NCBI GenBank assembly: GCA_020629615.1 | Contig: JAHDCZ010000020.1 | Coordinates: 1 to 39,014, forward strand | Origin: Saprospiraceae bacterium | GTDB lineage: Bacteria > Bacteroidota > Bacteroidia > Chitinophagales > Saprospiraceae | Direction: 5' to 3' | Length of the DNA stretch: 39,014 nt | Shown: piece after piece, positions 32,433-39,014 of the stretch | How the letters are laid out: every line of letters starts with the position of its first letter | Position numbering within the stretch: position 1 is the stretch's first letter | Notes under the pieces: generated by a model | Databases searched by the model: none | What the model was told of the DNA's origin: nothing | Seen by the model: the letters and a program-made list of their open reading frames with translations, nothing else | Program-made: the position numbers and the translations under genes

Positions 32433-33395
32433 CTAGTTGTTTTGTTTGAATTTCTTCAATGCTTCATTTAATCGAGGAACAACATCAAACAAGTCTGCAC
32501 AAATACCATAATCCGCCGCCTTAAAAAATGGCGCTTCTGGATCTTTATTGATAACTACAATCACTTTAGACTTATTGACTCCTGCTAAGTGTTGAATTGC
32601 TCCTGAAATTCCTGCCGCAATATATAGATTAGGACGAATTGCTACTCCTGTCTGTCCTACATGCTCATGATGAGGTCTCCAACCCGTATCTGCAACAGGA
32701 CGCGAACAAGCCGTGGTTGCTCCCAAAGTTCTAGCTAACTCTTCTATGATTCCCCAGTTTTCGGGACCTTTCATCCCCCTTCCAGCAGATACAACAAGTT
32801 CAGCCTCAGGCAATGGCACTGTTCCTTCGACGGTTTTTAATTCTTTAACCACTGTTTTTGCCGTTGGTAAATCCAATGTCATGGTTTCTACCTCAGCACT
32901 TGACCCCAGTTCTTCAATCTGAAATGAATTACCCATCAAACTAATGACTTTATTTTCTTTTTTGAGGTTATAGTGAGCGTTCGCCTTTCCAGAAAAAACA
33001 GATTTCCTAAGCACAAAGCCATTCTCTAAATTTGGAACCGAACTAACCCCACTCAGGATAGATGCATTCATTTTAACACCAACCCTACCGGTCAAGGCCT
33101 TACCATTGGCTGTAAATCCAAAAACCACCAAATTGGCGCCTACATTCTCAGCCACTTTTGTAATGGCAGTAGAATGGGTTTGCGCGTCAAAATTATCCAA
33201 ACTATCATCCGTAACGTGTATCACTTTTGAAGCGCCATATTTACCAAGAACAGCAGCATCTGAGGTAGAACCCAAGACCAAAGCGATACAATCCGTATTC
33301 ATTGCTTTTGCAGCCAAATGACCATAATAAACAACTTCTAAACTCGTTTTTTTAAATTTCCCTTTTGGGCTTTCTGCATATACTAAAACAGACAT
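32433..33395 (-). CDS. etfA: Electron transfer flavoprotein alpha subunit
   Basis: A 320-residue subunit of the EtfAB heterodimer, which passes electrons from acyl-CoA and other dehydrogenases to the quinone pool. The N-terminal half is the AANH-like domain (MSVLVYAES, DCIALVLGST, GASKVIHVTDD). The C-terminal FAD domain shows VVSAGRGMKGPENWGIIEELA, then SRPVADTGWRPHHEHVGQTG and PNLYIAAGISGAIQHLAG, the FAD-binding signature, and IVVINKDPEAPFFKAADYGI. It follows etfB after 18 nt. No dehydrogenase or ETF-quinone oxidoreductase is in the window. Confidence 0.97.
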   Translation of the reverse strand: MSVLVYAESPKGKFKKTSLEVVYYGHLAAKAMNTDCIALVLGSTSDAAVLGKYGASKVIHVTDDSLDNFDAQTHSTAITKVAENVGANLVVFGFTANGKALTGRVGVKMNASILSGVSSVPNLENGFVLRKSVFSGKANAHYNLKKENKVISLMGNSFQIEELGSSAEVETMTLDLPTAKTVVKELKTVEGTVPLPEAELVVSAGRGMKGPENWGIIEELARTLGATTACSRPVADTGWRPHHEHVGQTGVAIRPNLYIAAGISGAIQHLAGVNKSKVIVVINKDPEAPFFKAADYGICADLFDVVPRLNEALKKFKQNN

Positions 33396-33413
33396 AACAC
33401 TTTTTTTCTTCGT

Positions 33414-34154
33414 TTAAATAACTTTTGATTCTTCATGTAATAATCTCACTAACTCATCCATATTTTCTGGATCAATCATTTTTACACCAGATTTACCTTC
33501 AGGCAAATCATACGAAATGATTTCTAAACTATCATCTTCGCCCACCGCGGGAATAACATTTAAAGGTTTTCTCTTTGCCATCATAATCCCTTTCATATTA
33601 GGAATTCGTTGTTCTGCTAATCCCTTGGCAGCAGATAATACAAATCGGCCTTCAACTTCTGAAATCTCGACTCCACCTTCAACATCTCGGGTAATCCTTG
33701 ACTTTAATCCATCAGTTTCTATATTACTAGCAAATGAAAAATAAGGCAAATCCAAATACTCAGAAACCATCGCTCCTACTTCGGCACCATTGTAATCAAT
33801 CGTCTCTTTTCCAAGAAAAACGGCATCGAAAGAATTTGATTTCACATATTCTGCAATTTGCTTCGCTGTATAAATGGCACTTTGAGGGTTTACATCCACT
33901 CTTACCGCTTCATCAGCACCAATTGCCAAAGCCTTTCTAATGACTATATCACTCGCAGCATCACCTACGTTAATCACCGTAACTTTGCCACCAAGCTGTT
34001 CTTTTAATTCAATTGCACGAACAAGTGCATACCATTCATCGTAAGGATTCATTATAAACTGAACGCCCTGAGTATCAAAGTTTTTGCCTCCATCTGTAAA
34101 GGCAATTTTTGCTGTTGTTTCTGGTGTTTTGCTGATGCAAACTAATATTTCCAT
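33414..34154 (-). CDS. etfB: Electron transfer flavoprotein beta subunit
   Basis: A 246-residue partner of EtfA with the AMP-binding AANH fold: MEILVCISKTPETTAKI at the start, MNPYDEWYALVRAIELKEQLGGKVTVINVG, RKALAIGADEAVRVD, DAVFLGKETIDYNGAEVGAMVSEYLDLP, and the conserved EVEGRFVLSAAKGLAEQRIPNMKGIMMAKRKPL near the C-terminus. I chose ATG 34154, which gives the usual EtfB N-terminus; a TTG twelve codons upstream lies close to the promoter and is less likely. First gene of etfB-etfA. Confidence 0.97.
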   Translation of the reverse strand: MEILVCISKTPETTAKIAFTDGGKNFDTQGVQFIMNPYDEWYALVRAIELKEQLGGKVTVINVGDAASDIVIRKALAIGADEAVRVDVNPQSAIYTAKQIAEYVKSNSFDAVFLGKETIDYNGAEVGAMVSEYLDLPYFSFASNIETDGLKSRITRDVEGGVEISEVEGRFVLSAAKGLAEQRIPNMKGIMMAKRKPLNVIPAVGEDDSLEIISYDLPEGKSGVKMIDPENMDELVRLLHEESKVI

Positions 34155-34176
34155 CTTTTCTTGATTAAATTTGACG

Positions 34177-34184
34177 CAAATATA
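34177..34184 (-). promoter_or_regulatory. -7 element of etfBA
   Basis: Minus-strand TATATTTG is an exact TAnnTTTG match 22 nt before the etfB ATG at 34154. The -33 region (AGGTTAA on the minus strand) is only a partial fit. Confidence 0.45.
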
Positions 34185-34282
34185 GGTCAATTATTTTTAT
34201 TTAACCTTGAGTTAAAAAAATAATTATCGAAATTTATAAACTATTGATTAACAAGAAGTAAAAGCACTATAATCGCAACAAT

Positions 34283-34609
34283 ATGGATTCAACTCCTCGT
34301 TTAAAACAGTTATTATCCCTGCTAGAAAAAAGCCCAAAAGACAGTTTTATCACTTTTGCCATTGCTAAAGAATACGAATATTTGAATGAGTTGGATGAGG
34401 CACTGAAATTTTATGAGCAGCTGAGGCTCCAAGATCCTTCATACGTCGGGACTTATTATCATCTAGGGAAATTATTCGAAACTCTAGGAAAACCTGAAGC
34501 AGCTCTTGGAATATATAATGAAGGAGTAGAAATATGTAAACAAGCAAAAGATTGGCATGCATTAAGTGAATTGAACAACGCCAAAACTAACTTAGAACTG
34601 GGAGTGTAA
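34283..34609 (+). CDS. Small tetratricopeptide repeat protein
   Basis: A 108-residue soluble protein with two TPR helix pairs (about 16-50 and 51-85): SFITFAIAKEYEYLNELDEALKFYEQLRLQDPSYVGTYYHLGKLFETLGKPEAALGIYNEG in overall pattern, with the Gly/Ala/Pro positions of TPR motifs, and a capping helix (LSELNNAKTNLEL). No signal peptide, so a cytoplasmic scaffold for protein contacts; the partner is unknown. The last 23 nt overlap the 3' end of the convergent dapF gene. Confidence 0.85.
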   Translation: MDSTPRLKQLLSLLEKSPKDSFITFAIAKEYEYLNELDEALKFYEQLRLQDPSYVGTYYHLGKLFETLGKPEAALGIYNEGVEICKQAKDWHALSELNNAKTNLELGV

Positions 34610-35375
34610 TTTTACCTTCATACACTAAAGTTGCAGGGCCAGTCAACCAGATGTTTTTATAAGCCCCGTCGATTAGATCGAAAGACACTTGTAATGTTCC
34701 GCCTTTCGCCTTCACAATTCTATTCATGCCTTCAAAGTTTCCTTGGATATGATCTGCTAAAACAGCAGCCACAACACCAGTACCACAACTGTAAGTTTCA
34801 TCCTCCACACCGCGTTCGTATGTCAATATTTTTAGAACTTCCTCATTTGATTCCACTAGATTAACATTGATCCCTTGATCTTGATACTTCTCAGAATAAC
34901 GAATTGATTTCCCAAAAGAAACTATATTCTCATTCAATAAATTATGAACAAAACGAACGTAATGAGGAGATCCTGAATTCAATACAACTGCATCTCGCTC
35001 TTGAGACCATTTAAAGACATCTGTCATTTTTAAACTTATCTCACCATTAGACAAGAGCATTCCTTGATGCAATCCATCGACTGCCAAAAATTGACAACTA
35101 TGCTTTATATGTCCTATAAATTCGGCGAAAGCCACAATACAACGTCCACCATTACCACACATACTGGACAAATGGCCATCAGAGTTAAAATAAATCATTT
35201 CAAAATCATAATTTTCATGCTTCTGAAGTATGATTAAACCATCTGCCCCAATCCCAAAATGACGATCACAAATAAACTTAACTTGAGTCGAATTCAAATT
35301 GATTGATGACCTTAATCCATCTAAGATGACAAAATCATTTCCTGTACCTTGGTATTTACAAAAAGACAGTTCCAT
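34587..35375 (-). CDS. dapF: Diaminopimelate epimerase
   Basis: A 262-residue cofactor-independent racemase that converts LL- to meso-diaminopimelate for lysine and peptidoglycan synthesis. Two active-site cysteines act as acid and base: Cys73 in SSMCGNGGRC and Cys197 in ETYSCGTGVVAA. The usual N-terminal SFCKYQGTGNDFVILDG, the DRHFGIGADGLI loop, and NSGSPHYVRFV (substrate binding) are present, with YERGVEDET before the second Cys. Length is near the family norm of about 275. Divergent from the pseudouridine synthase gene across a 35-nt spacer with a perfect palindrome. Confidence 0.96.
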   Translation of the reverse strand: MELSFCKYQGTGNDFVILDGLRSSINLNSTQVKFICDRHFGIGADGLIILQKHENYDFEMIYFNSDGHLSSMCGNGGRCIVAFAEFIGHIKHSCQFLAVDGLHQGMLLSNGEISLKMTDVFKWSQERDAVVLNSGSPHYVRFVHNLLNENIVSFGKSIRYSEKYQDQGINVNLVESNEEVLKILTYERGVEDETYSCGTGVVAAVLADHIQGNFEGMNRIVKAKGGTLQVSFDLIDGAYKNIWLTGPATLVYEGKITLPVLS

Positions 35376-35379
35376 AATG

Positions 35380-35397
35380 TAAAAGTAGCTACTTTTG
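35380..35397. promoter_or_regulatory. Palindrome supplying divergent -7-like elements (dapF / RluA-type gene)
   Basis: AAAAGTAGCTACTTTT (35381-35396) is a perfect 16-nt palindrome in the spacer. Read on the plus strand it continues as TACTTTTG (35390-35397), an exact TAnnTTTG; on the minus strand as TACTTTTA (35380-35387), one mismatch. Either use would place transcription starts very near the two start codons. Confidence 0.45.
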
Positions 35398-35410
35398 GGG
35401 ATAAGTCGAT

Positions 35411-36307
35411 TTGAAAATTTTAGAGAAACATATTGTAGGAGCAGATTACCAAGAGCGTCATGTTGAGGCTTTCGCTTTCGCGAATGTAAAAATCATACCG
35501 AGCAAAAAAGGGATTATCAAAGCCATCCGGCGAGGACAAATATTGATCAACGATCAAAAAGTCAATCCAAAAGATAAATTAGTGGAAGGTGATACACTGG
35601 TTGTAGCTAGTATTCTACCTTCTCAAAAGAAAGTATTGGCAAATCAAAAATTGGAAATCTTATTTGAAGACGATGACTTGATCATTATCAACAAACCCGC
35701 AGGAATCCCTGTTCGAGGAAATCGCGCTCTAACCATTGAAAATATTATTGCACAACAAATTGATCTTTCTCAAAACAATGCGTATGGGAGGATCAAGGCA
35801 GTACATCGTTTAGATATCCGAACCTCGGGTATTTTATTGATGGCAAAATCTCATCGTGCACATCAATCACTCGCAAAACAATTTGAAAACAGAACTATTC
35901 AAAAGGAATATCTTTGCATTGTCATTGGAAAGACTTCGGCAAAAGGTTTAGTCCAAACGACTATAGAAAATAAGCAAGCGATAACAGAATTCACTACAGT
36001 GGATTCTTACCAGAGTGTAAAATTTAAAACATTAAGTTTATTGAAGGTCGTTCCAAAAACTGGGCGCACCAATCAAATTCGAATTCATTTATCCCAGCTC
36101 GGATCTCCAATCTTGGGTGATGAAAAATTTGGAAATAAAAAAATGCAATTACAAGGTAAAGGACTATTTCTCCATGCCTCTGCCATTGGTTTTAGACATC
36201 CCGTTCATCAAAACTGGATACACATTCGGCTACAGCCGCCAAAAAAATTTAAATCTTATCCAGAAAACCAAAGACGTTTCTTTGAATCCATTCGAAGAAA
36301 AAAATAA
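35411..36307 (+). CDS. RluA-family RNA pseudouridine synthase with S4 domain
   Basis: A 298-residue enzyme that isomerises uridine to pseudouridine in rRNA or tRNA. An N-terminal S4-like RNA-binding domain (about 15-70, SKKGIIKAIRRGQILINDQKVNPKDKLVEGD) precedes the catalytic domain: ILFEDDDLIIINKPAGIPVRG, AVHRLDIRTSGILLMAKS containing the catalytic Asp, FENRTIQKEYLCIVIG, and KTGRTNQIRIHLSQLGSPILGDEKFG. The start must be TTG 35411 or a later non-ATG codon, because an in-frame TAA lies at 35402-35404 and no ATG exists near the N-terminus. The target nucleotide is not predictable from the motifs. Confidence 0.92.
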   Translation: MKILEKHIVGADYQERHVEAFAFANVKIIPSKKGIIKAIRRGQILINDQKVNPKDKLVEGDTLVVASILPSQKKVLANQKLEILFEDDDLIIINKPAGIPVRGNRALTIENIIAQQIDLSQNNAYGRIKAVHRLDIRTSGILLMAKSHRAHQSLAKQFENRTIQKEYLCIVIGKTSAKGLVQTTIENKQAITEFTTVDSYQSVKFKTLSLLKVVPKTGRTNQIRIHLSQLGSPILGDEKFGNKKMQLQGKGLFLHASAIGFRHPVHQNWIHIRLQPPKKFKSYPENQRRFFESIRRKK

Positions 36308-36422
36308 TCATTGTAACATTTCCTTAAGATTCTCGTCATTCATGTATACGACGTTCGTCCATTTTATTTAAGCATTCATCTTACAATCAACATCATTCAT
36401 ATAGTACTTTGCTATATTATAG

Positions 36423-36441
36423 TACTATGCTTTGCATAGTA
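36423..36441. promoter_or_regulatory. Perfect dyad over the receptor promoter -33 box (candidate operator)
   Basis: TACTATGC-TTT-GCATAGTA is an 8-bp inverted repeat with a 3-nt spacer; the spacer and first G form the TTTG of the -33 element. A direct repeat ATAGTACT occurs at 36401-36408 and 36419-36426, 18 nt apart, the second copy overlapping the dyad. Confidence 0.45.
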
Positions 36442-36462
36442 GCAGCAATTACTATAGCTTTG
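36431..36462 (+). promoter_or_regulatory. Promoter of the second barrel-receptor gene
   Basis: TTTG (36431-36434), a 20-nt spacer and TAGCTTTG (36455-36462) match the Bacteroidota promoter consensus; transcription would begin about 36469, some 18 nt before the ATG at 36487. Confidence 0.6.
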
Positions 36463-36486
36463 AGTTATAAACAAACATCAACAAAC

Positions 36487-38898
36487 ATGAAAAACCTATT
36501 AGTATTTTTATTACTCCTGTTGGGAAGCAATGCTATTTTATGCCAACAATTAAATGTCACAGGGACGGTATACAACAATAATTCTCCTTTAGAATTTGCC
36601 AATGTGCTTTTATTACATGCAAAAGATTCTTCCTTATACAAAGGAGGATTAAGTGAAGAACAAGGAAAGTTTAAATTTACGAATGTTGCCCAAGGAGACT
36701 ATTTTATTGAAGCTTCGATGATAGGATTTGGAAAAGCAAAATCTGAGATCTTTACAGTGGCAACAAAAAGTATTAATATTGAAGCTTTGAATTTAGTAGA
36801 TGGTATTGAACTAGAAGAAATAGTAGTGACTTCCAAAAAACCATTTATCGAGCTCAAGGCTGACAAGATGGTTGTGAATGTTTCGAACAGCAGTGTCAAT
36901 GCCGGAAATTCTGCATTAGAAGTTCTCGAAAAATCTCCGGGAGTTGTTGTTGATAATAATGACAACATTTCACTTCGTGGTAAACAGGGTGTTCAAATTA
37001 CGATCAATGGCAAGAATCAACATATGTCGGGAGATGACATTGCGCGCATGCTCCAAAACATGCCAGCTTCGAACATACAGAGCATAGAGATCATAACAAA
37101 TCCAAGTGCCAAATACGATGCAGAAGGAAATAGTGGCATTATAAATATTGTCTTAAAAAAGAACGAAAATTTGGGATATAATGGAAGGTATTCTAGTACT
37201 TTTCGATATAGTAATAAAGCAAGTCACTTTCATGATATGAGCTTAAATTATCGCTCGGACAAGGTAAATATTTATGGAGGAGGTGAGTATTATAATTGGG
37301 GTGGCAAAGCGAACATGGATTTGATTAGAATCATTCCTTTTAACGAAGGAGAAACTACCTTTGACCAAAAGAGTTTACAGGATGAAGATGGCGATGGTTA
37401 TGACTTTAAAATAGGAATGGACTATAGTGCTTCTCGTCAAACCACGATTAGCCTTTTAGGGAAAGCTGGAGTTGATAGAGAGTTGGATGACATGGATGTA
37501 TCCACCAAAATTTTTGGAGATAACATGCCGGGATTTGACAATTTAGAAGTTCTTACTAGAGGAGATGAACGTTCGAATTATCAAGGCATCAATGCAGGTA
37601 TAAATCATAAGATCAATGATCAAGGATTTGAAATAAATTTTGATACGGATTACCGTAAATATCATAGGGATGAATTAATCAACTATGATAATTTCTTTCG
37701 AGACCTTGAAAATAATGATGTCGTTGATCCCTATTTATTAAGAAACGATCAGGATACGGATATCGAAATCCTAGCAAGCACTTTGGATTTGAGCATTCCA
37801 ATCAAAGAGAATTTGAACATAGAAACAGGAATAAAATACAGCAGCGTCAATACCATAAATGAGACTATTTTTGAAGAACAGGATCTGGCATCATCATCCT
37901 GGAATACACTGCTAGATCGATCCAATGACTTTATATATGATGAAAATGTAACAGCGGTATATGTCAATGGATCAGGTAATTTGGGGAAATTAATGATTCA
38001 AGCAGGACTAAGAATGGAACAAACAGAATCGCTTGGAGACTCTCCTACTTTGAATCAAATCGTTTCTCGCTCATATACAGATTTTTTTCCTAGTGTGAGT
38101 GTATCCAGAATGCTAGGCGAGCAGAATAATATTAGTTTAACTTATAGTCGAAGAATTGAGCGACCAAACTATCAGTCTTTAAACCCATTCACTTTCTACT
38201 TAGATCAATACACCTTCTCAAAAGGAAATCCATTTTTAAACCCACAGTATTCCAATGCTTATGGATTGAACTTTGCTTTGGGTAGAAAGCTTTTTGTGGC
38301 GATCAATTACAGTCGAACACATGATGCAATTACTTCTGTGATAGAACAATTTAGTGAGGAGAATACTACCTTTCAAACCAACGAAAACTTGGAGTCTTTT
38401 AATAATGCAAGTTTGACTATTTCGATGCCAAAAGTATGGTCAGAATGGTGGACCTCCCGACTTAATTATACCGGTTTCTATAACGAATTCAACTCACCAA
38501 TTCCTTCGGGGGTACTCAACACAAGTGCACTATCTCATGTTTTGAATCTCAATAATGAGATCCAACTACCAATGAACTGGGCCATGGAAATGAATGGTCG
38601 TTTTCAAAGTAAAATACAGTATGGTCTTTTTGAAATAGAACCACGCGGCAGTCTTGATTTAGGATTTTCAAAAAGGATTTTGAATAACAAAGGAAATATT
38701 AAAATTAGTTTAAACGATATTTTCTATACGAATATCAGTAAAATCAAAATCAATCAAGATGATATAAACTTGGATGTTATTGAAAGGGATGATACTCGCA
38801 GAATCAGTGTTACATTTGGCTACTCTTTTGGAAACCAAAAAGTTAAGAGGGCAAAAAGAAGAACGACTGCAGCTGAAGAAGCCAACCAAAGAATATAG
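36487..38898 (+). CDS. TonB-dependent-receptor-like outer-membrane beta-barrel protein
   Basis: An 803-residue outer-membrane protein. ATG 36487 gives a signal peptide (MKNLLVFLLLLLGSNAILCQ); a frame extension to 36409 would run through the promoter and is rejected. Domains: carboxypeptidase-regulatory-like (about 22-100, LNVTGTVYNNNSPLEFANVLLL), a plug-like domain (about 110-230, SALEVLEKSPGVVVDNNDN, ISLRGKQGVQITINGKN, SIEIITNPSAKYDAEGNSG), and a barrel with ERPNYQSLNPFTFYLDQYTFSKGNPFLNPQYSN, the motif set of Bacteroidota OMP_b-brl_3 receptors. The C-terminus ends basic (KVKRAKRRTTAAEEANQRI), past the last strand FGYSF. No SusD or GLPGLI partner is adjacent. Single-gene unit between a good promoter with a dyad and a strong terminator; the ligand is unknown. 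Confidence 0.88.
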   Translation: MKNLLVFLLLLLGSNAILCQQLNVTGTVYNNNSPLEFANVLLLHAKDSSLYKGGLSEEQGKFKFTNVAQGDYFIEASMIGFGKAKSEIFTVATKSINIEALNLVDGIELEEIVVTSKKPFIELKADKMVVNVSNSSVNAGNSALEVLEKSPGVVVDNNDNISLRGKQGVQITINGKNQHMSGDDIARMLQNMPASNIQSIEIITNPSAKYDAEGNSGIINIVLKKNENLGYNGRYSSTFRYSNKASHFHDMSLNYRSDKVNIYGGGEYYNWGGKANMDLIRIIPFNEGETTFDQKSLQDEDGDGYDFKIGMDYSASRQTTISLLGKAGVDRELDDMDVSTKIFGDNMPGFDNLEVLTRGDERSNYQGINAGINHKINDQGFEINFDTDYRKYHRDELINYDNFFRDLENNDVVDPYLLRNDQDTDIEILASTLDLSIPIKENLNIETGIKYSSVNTINETIFEEQDLASSSWNTLLDRSNDFIYDENVTAVYVNGSGNLGKLMIQAGLRMEQTESLGDSPTLNQIVSRSYTDFFPSVSVSRMLGEQNNISLTYSRRIERPNYQSLNPFTFYLDQYTFSKGNPFLNPQYSNAYGLNFALGRKLFVAINYSRTHDAITSVIEQFSEENTTFQTNENLESFNNASLTISMPKVWSEWWTSRLNYTGFYNEFNSPIPSGVLNTSALSHVLNLNNEIQLPMNWAMEMNGRFQSKIQYGLFEIEPRGSLDLGFSKRILNNKGNIKISLNDIFYTNISKIKINQDDINLDVIERDDTRRISVTFGYSFGNQKVKRAKRRTTAAEEANQRI

Positions 38899-38920
38899 GT
38901 GTTGATGTTAGATTATTTTT

Positions 38921-38954
38921 AAAAGACCAGAGCGCAATCTCTGGTCTTTTTTTT
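38921..38954 (+). terminator. Rho-independent terminator after the second receptor gene
   Basis: A 12-bp perfect stem (AAAAGACCAGAG, 38921-38932, pairing with 38939-38950) with a 6-nt loop CGCAAT is followed by a continuous T-run to 38954. It lies 23 nt after the receptor stop codon. The last 60 bases of the window are AT-rich and hold nothing I can identify. Confidence 0.93.
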
Positions 38955-39014
38955 ACACCGAAGTCATTTTTTTTCGAAAAATTAGATTTTTTTTTAAACC
39001 TTTTATATTAGTAA

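Noticed and set aside
36409-36486. 26-codon N-terminal extension of the second receptor gene
   Set aside because: It runs through the dyad and the promoter and would place a signal peptide internally; ATG 36487 gives a standard signal peptide.
1-39014. Mobile elements, integrases, toxin-antitoxin pairs, restriction or other defence systems
   Set aside because: No transposase, recombinase, phage or defence-type motif was found in any plausible reading frame; every gene-sized frame is explained by housekeeping, envelope or secreted-protein genes.

Overview
The window is a low-GC stretch (roughly 37 percent by eye) from a member of the Bacteroidota, most likely a Saprospiria/Saprospiraceae-type bacterium. 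The evidence is the gene families: two secreted proteins with type IX secretion (T9SS) C-terminal sorting domains, a large SprB-repeat protein, a GLPGLI-family protein coupled to an outer-membrane beta-barrel receptor, a second receptor of the same type, an OstA/LptD-like protein, a DUF4295 gene between rpmG and ftsY, and many promoters with the Bacteroidota -7 element TAnnTTTG (two with a well-spaced TTG -33 element). Shine-Dalgarno sequences are essentially absent. Genus assignment is not possible from sequence reading alone.

Layout. 1-9.5 kb is cell-envelope machinery: the 3' end of a YCII-domain gene, an LptD-like LPS assembly protein (-), a divergent SPOR-domain N-acetylmuramoyl-L-alanine amidase and an MCE/MlaD protein (+), then a minus-strand operon running ABC exporter -> small membrane protein -> outer-membrane barrel -> murB. 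9.5-18.1 kb (+) holds a PqqB-like metallo-beta-lactamase-fold lipoprotein, a GLPGLI protein overlapping its receptor, and an apparent operon of an enlarged signal peptidase I, a beta-propeller protein, a DUF1684 lipoprotein and a signal-less BtuF-like protein. 18.2-26.1 kb (+) holds a T9SS-secreted subtilase, tRNA-Arg, rpmB-rpmG-DUF4295 with a strong terminator, ftsY, a 1274-residue SprB-repeat protein and a DUF1573 protein. 26.2-34.2 kb mixes lepA (-), an exported bleomycin-hydrolase-type peptidase and a lipoprotein (+), a Nudix-fold regulator (-), threonine aldolase (+), and an etfB-etfA-bifunctional nuclease group (-). 34.3-39 kb has a TPR protein (+), dapF (-), an RluA-type pseudouridine synthase (+) and a second barrel receptor (+) that ends at a strong terminator.

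The genes are mainly housekeeping and surface functions: LPS assembly, peptidoglycan synthesis and remodelling (murB, dapF, amidase), protein export (lepB, ftsY, T9SS cargo), translation (tRNA, L28, L33, LepA, RluA) and electron transfer (EtfAB). I saw no mobile element, CRISPR array, phage or recognisable defence system, and no stretch over 300 bases without a gene. The most interesting signals are local: a perfect dyad over the -33 box of the last receptor promoter, a palindrome that supplies -7-like elements in the dapF/RluA divergent spacer, a probable ATT start for the LptD-like gene, a degenerate Nudix box, an HxHxGH metal motif, arginine-rich tails on the GLPGLI/receptor pair, and a CxxxCH motif at the start of the SprB-repeat protein.
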